A stretch of 64,000 nt of DNA. It comes from Syngnathus acus. Taxonomy: Eukaryota; Chordata; Actinopteri; Syngnathiformes; Syngnathidae. Shown here in pieces: positions 48,687-61,500 of this stretch. The stretch is from NCBI RefSeq assembly GCF_901709675.1, contig NC_051100.1, positions 6,386,001 to 6,450,000 of the forward strand, given 5' to 3'. A model generated the notes under the pieces. The model did no database searches and was not told where the DNA came from. It saw nothing but the letters and a program-made list of their open reading frames with translations. The position numbers were made by a program, and so were the translations under genes. Numbering within the stretch: position 1 is the stretch's first letter; the number at the start of each line of letters is the position of its first letter.

Positions 48687-48749
48687 TTGATTAACAAACA
48701 ATCACCCATCCAAGCTTTTTGCTTGGATGGGTGATTGTTTGTTAATCAA
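48687..48749. repeat. Perfect 29-bp inverted repeat with T5 loop
   Basis: The left arm 48687-48715 and right arm 48721-48749 are exact reverse complements around TTTTT. The right arm contains GCTTGGATGGGTGATTGTTT. No target-site duplication or element body is seen. Confidence 0.97.
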
Positions 48750-49271
48750 ATTCGGTTGTTTGGAACAAAGCATACCAGAATTACCTTGCATAAGAAGCCA
48801 CATGCTGCTTCAACAAGTCTAAAGACATCAGTAGCCTGTTCCAGTAAATTCATATTACAATAATCCTTTGAACAATATGACATTGGAAATATACCATTAA
48901 ATTTATATTTTCTCAACACACTTCCCCCTAATTAGACACCTAGGAATGAACCTGCATTTTTTTTCTAATGGATGTTCCTGACTACTATTTGCCTAAATAA
49001 CAAAGCATTCCAATCAACTATACATTTTGGTCATTGGATATGCTTGTACTACGTAGAAACGCTAGGAATCATTTATAGACGAGGACCTTTATGACAATGC
49101 GGCTAAAATGTTAACAAAGTCAATTCATTTATTTACCAAAAGACACTCATTCATCAAAAAGTAAATAACGTAGCATTTGGCCAGCGTATAAATATTTTAT
49201 GCTTAACTGTAAAGAACATTCTGGGCATTGACATCATTAAAATCCAGGACTGTTTCAGATGAATTGTTATT

Positions 49272-49277
49272 TTTATT
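49272..49277 (-). terminator. zmat4: Possible proximal poly(A) signal, zmat4
   Basis: The minus strand reads AATAAA 267 bases after the inferred zmat4 stop codon. It lies inside an ATT-rich tract, so it could be chance. Confidence 0.3.
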
Positions 49278-49543
49278 ATTATTATTACCACCATTGTTAT
49301 TGTTGTTGTTTATGGCAGTCCACAGCCAGGTAGCTTTTCTCTGCTGGCTGTTGGTGTACAACTCATGTCAAACACTTGGGTGCAGAGTAAATTTCAAGAG
49401 AAATCGCTTCAGGACACAGAAATGAAAGAACCCACGTGCGCCTATTGCAGATGTGCGGACGGACGTCTCGGACACACAAACACTCTGGCACACTGTTCGG
49501 TTTCTGACATATGGCAGGATTTCTGAAGTCCGCTAACTCCATC

Positions 49544-52500
49544 TCATTCTTGAGGGGCGCACTGCTGTTGCTGCTTCAAGCTGCAAACAAGCAAACACAG
49601 AAAATCATTTGTTGAGTCTTGTTTGGTGTCTAAGGTGGGCTCATGTGACAAGAACTTTCTGTTTTTTGCCAGGGGAGAACACAGACACAGAATCACATGA
49701 GTGAGAAAGTAATTCTGTTTGCGGCAAGTAATGTCATTTACCTTTAAATCCATGTCGCCTGGCGTTCTTAACTTAATCTAGTGCACGGATGCAGAACAAA
49801 ACAAAGGCCTGGGAGGTGAAGTGCGGGAATTAAAAAGGAGAAATCATCTATTTTCATACTCTCAAAATAGTTCACCTGGCTTGAAATTAAAATGAAGAGC
49901 ACAAGACACTTTGCACAAATCCTTATGTTTTTTTTTTCTCCATCGGTGGTACGGCAATTACCGTAAAGGTGGCTCTTTATCTAAAGCCGCTGATTGTTCG
50001 TCATAATGCAAGTCGGTGTGGCTGCATTCCGCCGTGAAAACAAATCCCCATGGCACTTAATTCAAAACAAAGAGATGAAATACGCTGAAGAAAAGCCACT
50101 TAATCAAGGATTTTTAATCACATTTGGACTCCCTGCAGAATAGCCAGATTTAAAGGATCCATTATTGTGACTAATACCGAACTTTGGAGTGTAGCTAAAT
50201 TTAATAAACAGCAGGGCTGCTCAACTGCTGGGTCATAACCTCAAATGGGTTTCGAATATGTTGCAGACAGCTTGTTCAATTTATTTATTTCATGAATTTA
50301 TAGCTACCGTACTGATCGAGCGAGGCGTTTTTTATACTTTATATTTATGAATAGGGAAAATTTGTTTTGTTGGTGTCCTAGTGCTTCGGAACAAAACGTT
50401 TATTAAAAAAAAAAATCATGCTTTGCTCACATGTCCTGGGTTATAGCTAATTAATCATTCATAGGAAAAATATGATTCAGTAGGTTGTAAGTTTCATAGT
50501 TTGCATTTAAAAGTGCTTGTTCTTTTGATGCAGTGTGACCATATTTGAACATGGCAAGACTGTACATACATATTTTTGTGGAGTTGGAAACTGAATAAAT
50601 AGTCAGAGAAAATGAGACAGGCGTGCAAGGGAATATTTAATCATACGCTGTACCAAAGTCGAGGGAGAAAAAAAAAAAAAACACATGGGGTGGTACTGTT
50701 GATTTTCAACTTTGTATTAATTCAGTATGAGGAAAAAGATGGAAGAGACTTTGGAAGTGGGTTCATTGCCGGGGCACACTTGGTGGCGGCTTAGCTCTGA
50801 GTTCACCTGCTAAACAAAACTGGAACTTCAGAGCTGCTTAGATCTAATGCAAAAACAGAAACAAATTGAGTTTGACACTGGAGAAGCTTGTGCTGAATAC
50901 AAATTGAACAGTTTTTCTGTTTACTATTGTGCAGCCATGACGCCTGATTTAGTGCATTTAGTCAACCAATTTGTGTTTTTTTCCTCCCAGTCTTAGTCTA
51001 CTCTGTAAACAAACAATGCAGCTCAGCTTTTGGCCAGCATATTTAACATTTAGTTTTTGTTTGGGAATGTTTCATTCATTGAAGAACTTCTAAGTGATGA
51101 ACCTATGTTCCTGCTCACACAAACTAAAGTTTCATTTTTCACATTTTGATTCCTTGCTGTCTCAAATGTCAACATAACCTTGACTTTAAAACCAAGGTAC
51201 ATACTGCACCGTAGCATACTATTATTGATTATTACGGTATTAACTAAAATTAATTCAGACAAATGTCTGAATCTGGGGATACAATAAAAAGACAGAGGAC
51301 AGGAAGCGTCAATGAAAGAAAATTGCACCGTGGCAAGGTGATGGCACACCGAAGGCCTGTGAACTATGTGGGTCCATCTTAAGTGAAGGTTTTAAGCCCA
51401 TAATCTGTCCCTGAACCACACGTGGCTATTATGAAAATGAGAAAATGAAAGCAATAGAGATAGTACACTTAGGAAGTAAAGGTCACCTTGGCAGCCTCCA
51501 TTTATGTTTCCATATGTGCCAGGTATAGCACATCAGTTGCTACGGTAGCACAGAGCTGTGAGTCACGATTAGGGTGTGCCTCTACATTCGCATTCTTTGG
51601 CATTAGTAGATGTTCGTTAGGTGGAATAACAAGTACGGGAGAAAAAAAACGATAGTTGGCCTGCAACTCATTCTTAATACTTTTAAGTTTTTTTTATTGG
51701 CCTTCATACGTCAGTATATAACACCCAAGGAAGGAAGGATTTTAACAAACTCCTTTGCACTTTTGCTTTCACTGAGCCAATCATCAAGTTTGGTGCTAAC
51801 ACAGATCACCAGCATGCGGCTCAAGCAGTCAGTGTTTATGCCAGAGGCTCTCGCAAGGGAGCAAAATATTATTTATGATATATTTGACTCAAACTACAGG
51901 AGGAAAAAAAAGTTTGATTTGTAACTTTCTAGAAGAAGTTGAAGGAACTTTTGAGATTAGATTTTGAATTCATCATGAAAGAAGGAAGTGCGGACACGAT
52001 TGTGAAAATGGCCCGCTGCTAGTTCTTCTAACTCTAGCTATGCTTCTTGCATTGGAAATTGTCTGCCATTGCCAAGACAGGAATTATTTCATCATTTCAT
52101 TTCCTTTAGTTTACCTATAGAAACGGAGGCATTTGATTTTTGAATGGAAGTTGACCAGGCGGTTGCCTCGCTTGTGCCTCTGTAGTATATTCAGGTAAGC
52201 AGCCTGGCATTATTGCAACACATTGTGTCGTGAGAAAATGGCCTGCCAAATAGATCTAGTTATAGCTCTGCTGATATCTTCCAAAACTGCTCCAATTACA
52301 GCCAGCAGTCTGCTGCGACAGCAGCGAGGGAGAACGGAGTGTTTCAAATGACCCGCAGCTGACGGTGAACAAAACAGATGCGTGGGACAGATACACAATG
52401 CTGGCACATAAACACATCCAGCTGTTTCGGAGAAGAGCAAAATCTGTTGTGGCTTTACCGATGACACATCCCAAATGTCCAACATGCGCAGAGCGCCGAG

Positions 52501-55500
52501 TAAAATCGCATTTAGACCGTTAAATTGAAAGACATTTATTTAGCGAGTTCTAGATGGAAGGCGGGATTATCGGATTTAAAATATTTCTTTCTTCCAACAT
52601 CTAATTGGCTACAATGTCCATGCGTTTAGAGGTTAGGCATAACAATCCATTGTGTGAAAATGCTTGTTGATTGATTATGTCTTGAAGCAATCGACGCTAA
52701 ATAGAGTGCAACACTTGGCTGCGGAGGCTCTGTTGATTCAATCTTGACTAGCGTGGCATGCAGAGATGTCAGCTAAGGGTCGTTGAGCAGCACACAGCTT
52801 TTCCTGGCAGCATTCTTCAGCTCTACATCAAAACAGTGATTTAATATATTCTTAGAGGCATTCATTAAATTTACGATTAATCGATTGAAAAGATGGTTAA
52901 TTTTGCACGTTGTTGATTAAGAACATTTATCAAGAAGCCTCCTGTGGCTTAGAAGCCTGTAAATGGATTTCTCTGTGTCCTCATGTGGACAGAAAGTAAA
53001 TTAAAAACACTCTGGGTGAGATTTATTTGAGCCTGCAGTAGGAGGGAAAATGTTTAATGTTAAGTTTAAAGCGTGACTAGCCCCAAAATAATAAACATTT
53101 CCCAAAGGACGTTGAGTTGTTTTGATGTTTCTGTTCACGTCATGCAGACCAAAACAAAGGCGACACACATCGCCCGTGGAGCCTAATGTCACCTTATTTC
53201 TCCACTCATACGCCATCCGAGCCTGTCGAGTGTGTGCAAGTGTCGGTCCATTCACATGTCAGCAGAAAAAGTGACACTTGGCTAAACGTGCTGGACAATA
53301 CAACCTGACAGGGACTTTACATGCTATCGTATCACATGCCTCAATTTCTGCTCCACCTCAAAGATGACAAACTGATTCGCTAATGGTTTAAGTGTGTGCA
53401 AAGTAGTTTGATTTTAGCTGAAATGGGTTTAACATTGAGTCAAGCATACAAATTGAGTAACACCTGAGTGACTAGAAGAAGGCAGAGCGAGTGAAGTTGA
53501 TGAGGTAGAACCCCCTCGGTCTTGTTCGGATCCCCAGAGGATAAATGTTGGTTTGGATCTATTTCCAGTACCACTTGCACCATCCTACTGTGCCTTTGCA
53601 ATAAGTCTGCAAGGGCTGTGCACTTTTAAATGGATTGCGCTTCCTGGGGCTCTCTCTCATGGACTTTTTCACACTTCATGCACACTCTAAGTCTGCAGAA
53701 TCTCGTTCAAGGGCTTACCCAGAATGCACTGCAGTCAACTAGGGCACGGGCAATTTCCAAATATAATTTAATCAGATTAGATCGAACATTGCCACAGTGC
53801 AATTTACGGTATATCTAGTTTTGGTCACGTTGCTGTCAAAGTTATTATGCTCTTGTAAAGATGCGTAGCGAGGTAAAACAGTTCCACAAGGTTTGCAATG
53901 TCATCAGAGCAAAGGTTTTTCTATTTTACACTCAAATCAGCCTCATACACTGAATTTAGGACACATAATACGTAATAATATACCATAGTGCCATGAATCT
54001 GCCTAAGGACCGTCTCTTCCTGATGTCTCGGCCACATTTGAGCCCTCCGGCTCTCAGCAAGCCTGAGCCTTGTTGTATTAGTTGCCTCTACTCTTTGAAC
54101 CGTGAAAAAAAAAAATATTTGCACACCTCCACATATTCTTCTCTCTGTTTGGCAATCCCTCTGCTCATTTGCCTCCGACACCATATTTGTGCTGCGCCTC
54201 ACCTCCCCGGCCATCTGTCTGACTTTGTCCGTAGCGTGTTCCGTCTCTGCTGTGTTTATAAAGCGCTCCCATAAACAACTCTGTCAGCCTCTCAGCATCC
54301 TTGCCCGCAAGCACCAGAAAAGTAACAAAACTGAGATTCATGAGGCAGCCCATTTGCAAAAATATTCAAACATTGCAAAGTGGGAGATCAGCACTCAAAC
54401 CTGACAGCTTACCTTTGGGTATACACAGCAGGCTTTTACCCACTGTTGTGTCAGTCCAAGTACAATGGTACCTCAAAGTTTGAATACTTTAAAAGTTGTA
54501 TAATTTAGGAGTTGGAACACGTACAGCGTGTGCCAAAAGACTTTGTGGCAAGTTTCTTGAATATTTTTTTCTTGATGAAGGCCTGAAAACACCAAACTCC
54601 CTAAGTCAGGGAAAGGCTATCTAGAAGACGAATAAGCACAAGTGCTCTAGAAAACGGCTGTCCAATTAAGTTGTGTGCCGATGTAGACCGCTATGTTGGC
54701 ATCTCTTGCTAGCCGCTGAATATTTAGCTCCCATGTGCTTGTTACTTGCGATAAGAGTACCGTATTTTCCGGACTATAAGGCGCACCGGACTATAAGGCG
54801 CGCCTTCAATGAATGGCCCATTTTAAAACTTTGTCCTTATATAAGGCGCACCGGACTATAAGGCGCACCAATGCCTCATGTCAGATTTTTAATCCGAATC
54901 AAATCATTCTCCATTTTATCTTTTTTATTTCAACTTCAGACGCAACAAATTACTTTATAATCACAAAATAATGATCCATAGTCTTTTTGATTCATGATTC
55001 ATAGTCTATAGCAGGCCACTTATGATTGATTTCATGACACAATGCTTCGGGCCAGTTTAAATTTAGGAATTTGGTCCATATATGAGGCGCACCGGACTAT
55101 AAGGCGCAATGTCGGCTTTTGAGAAAATTTTAGGTTTTTAGGTGTGCCTTGTAGTCCGGAAAATACGGTATGTGAGTTACTATATTGAAACATCTTGCGT
55201 TGATATGGCCATTTTAAGACTTGTCTGACATTGTTTTGCAGTGAAGTGGTTAATTTCCACTTATAACTATGAATAATACAGCTGTACTAAAGTTGTGGGT
55301 ATGATTAAGTTGCCATCGCCAAACCTCAGCTGAGTGCATGCAAGCACATTTTTAGAACGTACGTCACTTTTTTTCCCAGCACGGTGGGAATATTAATGAT
55401 TCTTTGATCCTGACCAGTATTTGACTACAAAGCCCACAGACGGATCTTAATCGTTTTTTCCCCCCAATACCTCTCGCCTTGCCTTGTTCAATGAAGCTAT

Positions 55501-58500
55501 TAAAAATACTCTCAGCAGGTTGAATACGAGCGCAGTCGAGCAGTCTATTATGAAATCCCGTGATTGGTTTGATGAATTAGAAGATTAAAATGTAATTCCG
55601 GGCTTCACTACATGCAAACGTTTTTGCCAGCAAAGCAGATCACCTGCTAGTCAGCACATCATTTAAGTATGCATTAACTGCAAAGAAATGGACAATTTCT
55701 TTAAATTCTTGGCAGCAGGATGGGACGGAAACTGACCGTGTAGCACAACATATGTGATGAACGAAGGATAGACAACTTCAATTTCAATCATTAAATAAAA
55801 AAAAAAGAAAGCATTTACTTGGGTTAGAATGAATAAATCAACTAAATAAAAAAAAACAGACAGCATTAAATACTGTGCAGAGAGGCCTACATGCAGAAAC
55901 AAAATCCGCTCTGGCATAGACTGCCGACAAGCATGCTGCTAGCTCTCTCATGGTAAATGCATGATGTCTAACTGCTTTAACCCACCATTTGGATACATTT
56001 TGGTTCAGACACAACCACAAACTTATTTTATTATTAATTACTTGATGTCGAAAGGCTAATATACACTGTAGGAAAATGCGATAAAGAAAAACTTCCCCAT
56101 ACATACTATAACAAAACATCGAAAGTGATGTCAGCAATTTTGCAAGCCTTAAATTGCGTAACCGTTTTCCAATTTTGCATGTTTATCACACTGCTGTCAA
56201 AACATTGCTTGGTTCTCTGTCAGCCGGAAATGAGATTTGACTCCGCCTCACTTCACCAGCCAAGAATCCATCACGCTCAACGCACACACACCTCCTCATA
56301 TTCAGATCAAATGCCCCGTAGGTCGTTTGTCCTCGCACGCTACGATGAGCCGTTGTACTCACTTGTTCTGATGTTTGGAGCCCTGGAGGTGTGCATGGTA
56401 CTGTTCGATGGAGTTGAGGACCACGCTGCAGACGCTGCAGGAGTAACTACTGCGCAGCCCTGGAGAGACATTCAACACACAAGCCGCACTTATTTTCCAG
56501 GGTGCTTACAAAGACCTATGTGCTCATTGAAAAACTCTCAAGAAACTATTATCATAATCCTCAGCAGGAGCCGAGCTCACAAGCACAACAATGCAGTGGT
56601 ACCTCAAATGGAAAATAGGTTTAACATTTTTTATACATTCCTAAATTCAACCTGTTGGGGATATATTTGGAATAAATTTGCTGTCTGAAATGAGGTCAAA
56701 TTTCAAATTGTGTTTAAACTCCAAATTGCACAACACTTATGGGGCATTCAGACTTCAAGGTATCAAATCAAAACAACATTAAATAAGCTCTTCTTTTCCA
56801 CTCTGCAGAGCAGGGAGATTTTCGTAATTAGGTTGCATCTGGAGAAAGATTTGAATCTATTAATCATTAGCAGAAAACTGGTTATATTTTTAGATCGCAG
56901 CCAGTTTGTGTGCGTGTTTTCAAACCCTAAACCTCAAGAAGGTGAGGGAAGGGAGGACAGTGCAGTCAGCTGCGTGTCAGATGGTGGAGGACTCTGCTGT
57001 GTTTGTGCACGCGTATCGAATGTGTGCCCCAGACCCAGATGTGAGCAAACTGGAGGGCTTGCAGGTGGTCGAGATGAAGGCGCCTGCCAAAAATAGATGG
57101 ATGAAGATGGTAACAGAGAGATGGGAGGGTTTGCTAAACCACGTGGGTGACGTGGGCAAATTTCCGGCAGGAAGTGAAATGAAAGAGGAGAGGAGATGGC
57201 ATTGTGGGGAAGGAGCACAAACTGATATTCAGTTAAGCGTAAAGTTTTAGTTTTGAAATTGGAAGCACAACTGCGGTTCTTCTTTCAGACAAAATGACAT
57301 TACTCTTAATGATAGTGCTATTAACTGAAGGGGAGAAAGACATTCAATGACCAGCCGATCTCTTTTTTTTTTTATTACGTTCCACTCCCTTCTTATTCTA
57401 TAGCAAAGTAAAGATCACACAAAGACGTCTGCTCTTTTATAGGCTTGTCAATGATTAAGTGCCATTTGGTGCCTTTGTAGGGAAGCTCTTAGTCTGATTG
57501 ACAGATTGGCCCTGATCTCCAAGATAGAAAAGGTTCTTGTTAATACACAATAATGTTCTTTTGGTTACACAAGCGCTTTTGGTTTATGAGAGCACGCCAT
57601 GTACTAATCCATGTAAATGAGGCGCAAGACACAGACTGCATGCAAGGAAGCGGCGGTGAATTCATGCGAGCTCCAGCAGTATTTTGTGAGGGCGTTTTAA
57701 GCCTTGTTAATTACATAAAACAATATGCTAGTGACAGAAATGAGGAGGGGGTGGGTTGGCATGAAGGCTAATGTACAGCCCCCTGGCTGTTTTGGCAACG
57801 CCGGTATGCCAACTTCCCAAAAAGTAATGATCGAGTGCACATAAGATGGAAAGTGCTGCATTGTGCTTTTTTTCAGAGAGCATTGTTACGCTTTGGGTGT
57901 CTGATGCGCTTTAAACTCGCCGAAAGAAATCTTAACGGGCATGTTGCAAATTGGCCATTCCGTCAAGATGCTCTGCCAAGCTCTAACAGTGCCTGGTTTC
58001 TTTTATAAATGATTTTTTTTTTTTTTTTCCAGGCTGATGTTCCGTGCTAACAATCATGGAATCTACTGCTGAAGCTATAATGGAGCGATGGACTTTGGAG
58101 GAGAATGAGGAAATGAGCCCTCAACACTCCATTTAACCACCAACTGTGAATATCACAGCGGATCATTTTTAAGGTACTTTCCACCTTCCAGTGGGACGAC
58201 TCAATGACAAGTAGTCATCTTTTAATTCTGCTCACCCTGGAGGCAGGCTAATAGGATGGAGCTCCTCCTTGCAGCACAGACAAGTTGCTGTATTCATTGT
58301 CTTGCGTAATTAAACCACCGCCGAATATAAAACGAGAGCAGGGTTTGGTCATTATAATCGCAACGGTGCCTTGACTTACACTATAAGGTTTATTCATCGC
58401 ATAGTAACTCAAAACACTTATCTTGATTCATCTTTACCCATTAATATCAATTAAAGTGCCATTAAGCTGTTGTAGCGCCCTATAAAACACCAACAAAAAG

Positions 58501-61500
58501 TAATTTAAAAAAATTATTTTCCTGATCTCTGTGTTTATGTTGGATTATAACTAGCTATAGAAGTACAACCTAATGCCAAATATGATAGTTTGAGCTACAT
58601 AAACTGCTCGCAGGACGAGTATACAGTATTTCACAAACACCATATCCAGTAGTCGAGTGTTTGGCACAGCTTCCTCACATTTCTGAGGTTCAAAGGTCAA
58701 AATGTGGGGAGTTTGCATGTAGTACTTCCTCTTACATTCCAAAAACCTCCAAGACTTTAAACGGTTCCTAATGAATGCTTGTTTGTCTATACGTGACCTG
58801 ATTGGCTTGCAAATAGTCTGGGATTCACTCCAGCTCACTCTAATGAGGACAAGTGCATTAGAAAATGGATGGCTGTGTCGAAAGATTACACTCCCCCATT
58901 GTAACGTTTGTACATTTTAAACACTCACCTAACCAAATTTATAATATTTTTCCCTTGCTCATAAAAGGGCTACTTAATCACCACTTGAAATAATTTCTGT
59001 CAAATGCTTCTACTCCAAACGGTACTTTATATTGCTTGTCATGTTCCTTCACATGTGCGTGTACACCTGCCCATAGCGCCCCGGTGTCACATGAGCGCCG
59101 CTTCAAGGGAGAGAAGGTCATCTGTGTCCTCTGACTCATACGTCGTCATCAATTACACACCATTTTCTCGGCTTTGCTCCTTGGCCCTCTCTGAGGTCCT
59201 GGCGCGCTCGGCCGCTCATGCTTCAGCTCGAGACGCTTATCTCACTGCTCCTAATTCACCTCCCCGTCACTGGAGAGAGGAGACAATTGTCCGACTCTGT
59301 CCTGAGGGTGTTTCTACCCCGGATGTGATTTATGTAAAGACACATCCGAGTCCTCCAGGCACTTTGCCGAGGCCGCTGCAGCTCTCGCGACATATCCCCA
59401 TGATCCATTTCTCAGGGTTTTTCGTCTAGCACCTAAATAGCCCGTATTCTTTCCTGCAACTTGTCAATGGGATAAAAAAAAAAATGCTAATGCATGTATG
59501 CCGAGAGGCTTTGCAACATGCAAGTACAAGCAAAGGTCAGCATCATCAATAGCACAAGGACGATGTGTAAATAAGTCACCTGCGCCTCACGGGTACTTAA
59601 TGCGGACGACAGATGAGACGTGACGAGGTCATGGTCCACACACACATCAACAGATGATGGAGCAGAAAATGTTCCACAGGATAGACTCAAGCCAAATAAT
59701 ATTCAAATAGATCAGCACCGAATCCTGGATATGTCTGCTTAAAGTTCACACAAATATTTCTCTCAAAGCTGTTTGATATCATAAACGGGTCCTGATACAT
59801 ACAAAAACTTGAAGTGCACCTTCTCAATGGACTAATTAACATTTGTAAATATTTCCACCTGAGATGCGTCAAAAGTCATTCGGATGTGGGAACATGTCAC
59901 GGGGGAGGTCAAACAATTCTGACAATAGTGGCGTAATTAAAAGACGCCTGAGCCCAGGCGTGATGGATGGTACGTGTAATGAATCACATCGGAGCCGGCC
60001 GGCCGGGCTCACTTCTTGGACCGGCTCGCCCGCCCTTGAAATGGAAAGCAGCAAATACATTCCGCAGCATCTTTAAGTTAATGAAAAGCTGCGGGTGTAA
60101 ATTACACAAAAGCAGGATAGCCGGAGCGTCTCCGAAGGCGCGCTGCACTGTGAATTGGGATTAAAACGTCGCCTCAAAAGGCAGCGACCGTTGTGGGATC
60201 TGGGTCACGGCGAGTGGATGGAGAATGATATCCAACATGACATAACTTAAAGCCTCTGAGCCAGTGTAGGCGGCAACGTGACTCATGCTTTTAATATGAT
60301 TGGTTCCTTGAAATGATTGCTTTTGTCATGGCACCTGGAGCACACAGCTCGCTCCACAGCGTCGACGGACAGAGCGTGTGCGTGCACATTCATGTGTCAT
60401 GGAGTGTGTCTTGGGCTGCCTACTTCAGCAGGATGACTTAAAATATTTTACCACTGGGGAACCAGAAAAGAAGGATTTTGTTGGTACTACAAAGCTTACA
60501 ACTGTACGCTCAATTGGAAATTTCCTCTGGACTTTGATTGGTGTTCATTGATTTGCAAAATAGCGGTTGAGTCGATTATGGCAAATGGAAGAAATTTGCA
60601 ACTTCTCGGGTAGACTACACCAAATAGATTTGACGCAGTTTGGGTCTACCCAATATTAGGAACATGAACGTTAAGCTATAATTTATTTGTTTTTCATATG
60701 AGCAAAACTATTGGGACTCATTTCAACACTTTCTTGATATTTAAAAGCAATTATCATAATCCCGCTATTATTCATATTATGCTTGGTGCATGACGGTAAA
60801 GTTACAAACTTGGCACAAATTGTATCCAACTGGAGTGACGTCGGTGTACAAATTACCGCGGATCAAAATGTCTTTGAACACATCCAAGCGCAAATGTTTG
60901 AAATGATCTCCCCTTATCGAGTTTCCCTATAAAAAGCAGGAGCCCCCCCATGCTGCCTTTCACTTATCACTTGCACTGCCGTTTTTTTAGTTGGGATTAC
61001 ATAGCCTGACCTGTGCTCTCCGTGGCATCCAGGCTCCCCGCGAGCTGCTCCACCAGGCGTGCTCGGGCAGCGTTCCTGCGATGCTTCTTGCCCTCGTAGT
61101 GCTGCTGGGCCATCAGTGGATTGTTGAACCAGGCGCCGCACAGGCAACAGTACTTTCCGGCTTCTTTGCCGGCGTTGCCGCTGACCGCCGACACGGATGG
61201 AGGAGGAGGGCACGTCGTGGGGTCCGAGGGCAGCGGAGTTGAAGGGGAGGAATCTGCAGGGGAGATAATGATATCATAATGGAAAAAGATCGCTATGACA
61301 ACCATTAATATCGATGCTGCCAAAGCTATCTACTTTCAAGGATCCACTCCCCGATTACAGAAACAAAAAACATCCACTCGGCCAAGCCTGCACTCAATCT
61401 TCCCGAGACACGTTAACCCCCACAGTCTAATTTGAAGGAGGGCAAAGAGCAATCGATCGTAGCGAGCCACATGTGTGAAACACAAACGAGGGTCACGGGT

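Noticed and set aside
53715-53735. Second ZNF143-like site (CCCAGAATGCACTGC)
   Set aside because: Partial match without the ACTACA half, far from any inferred start; probably chance.
56125-56688. 187-codon plus-strand reading frame
   Set aside because: It overlaps the zmat4 finger C exon on the opposite strand, and no domain or plus-strand splice context supports it.
56906-57250. 114-codon plus-strand reading frame in a zmat4 intron
   Set aside because: No family similarity and no splice support; an overlapping frame of similar length suggests a chance GC-richer stretch.
60991-61242. Plus-strand frame opposite zmat4 finger B
   Set aside because: Shadow of the real minus-strand exon, which has clear zinc-finger residues and correct splice sites.
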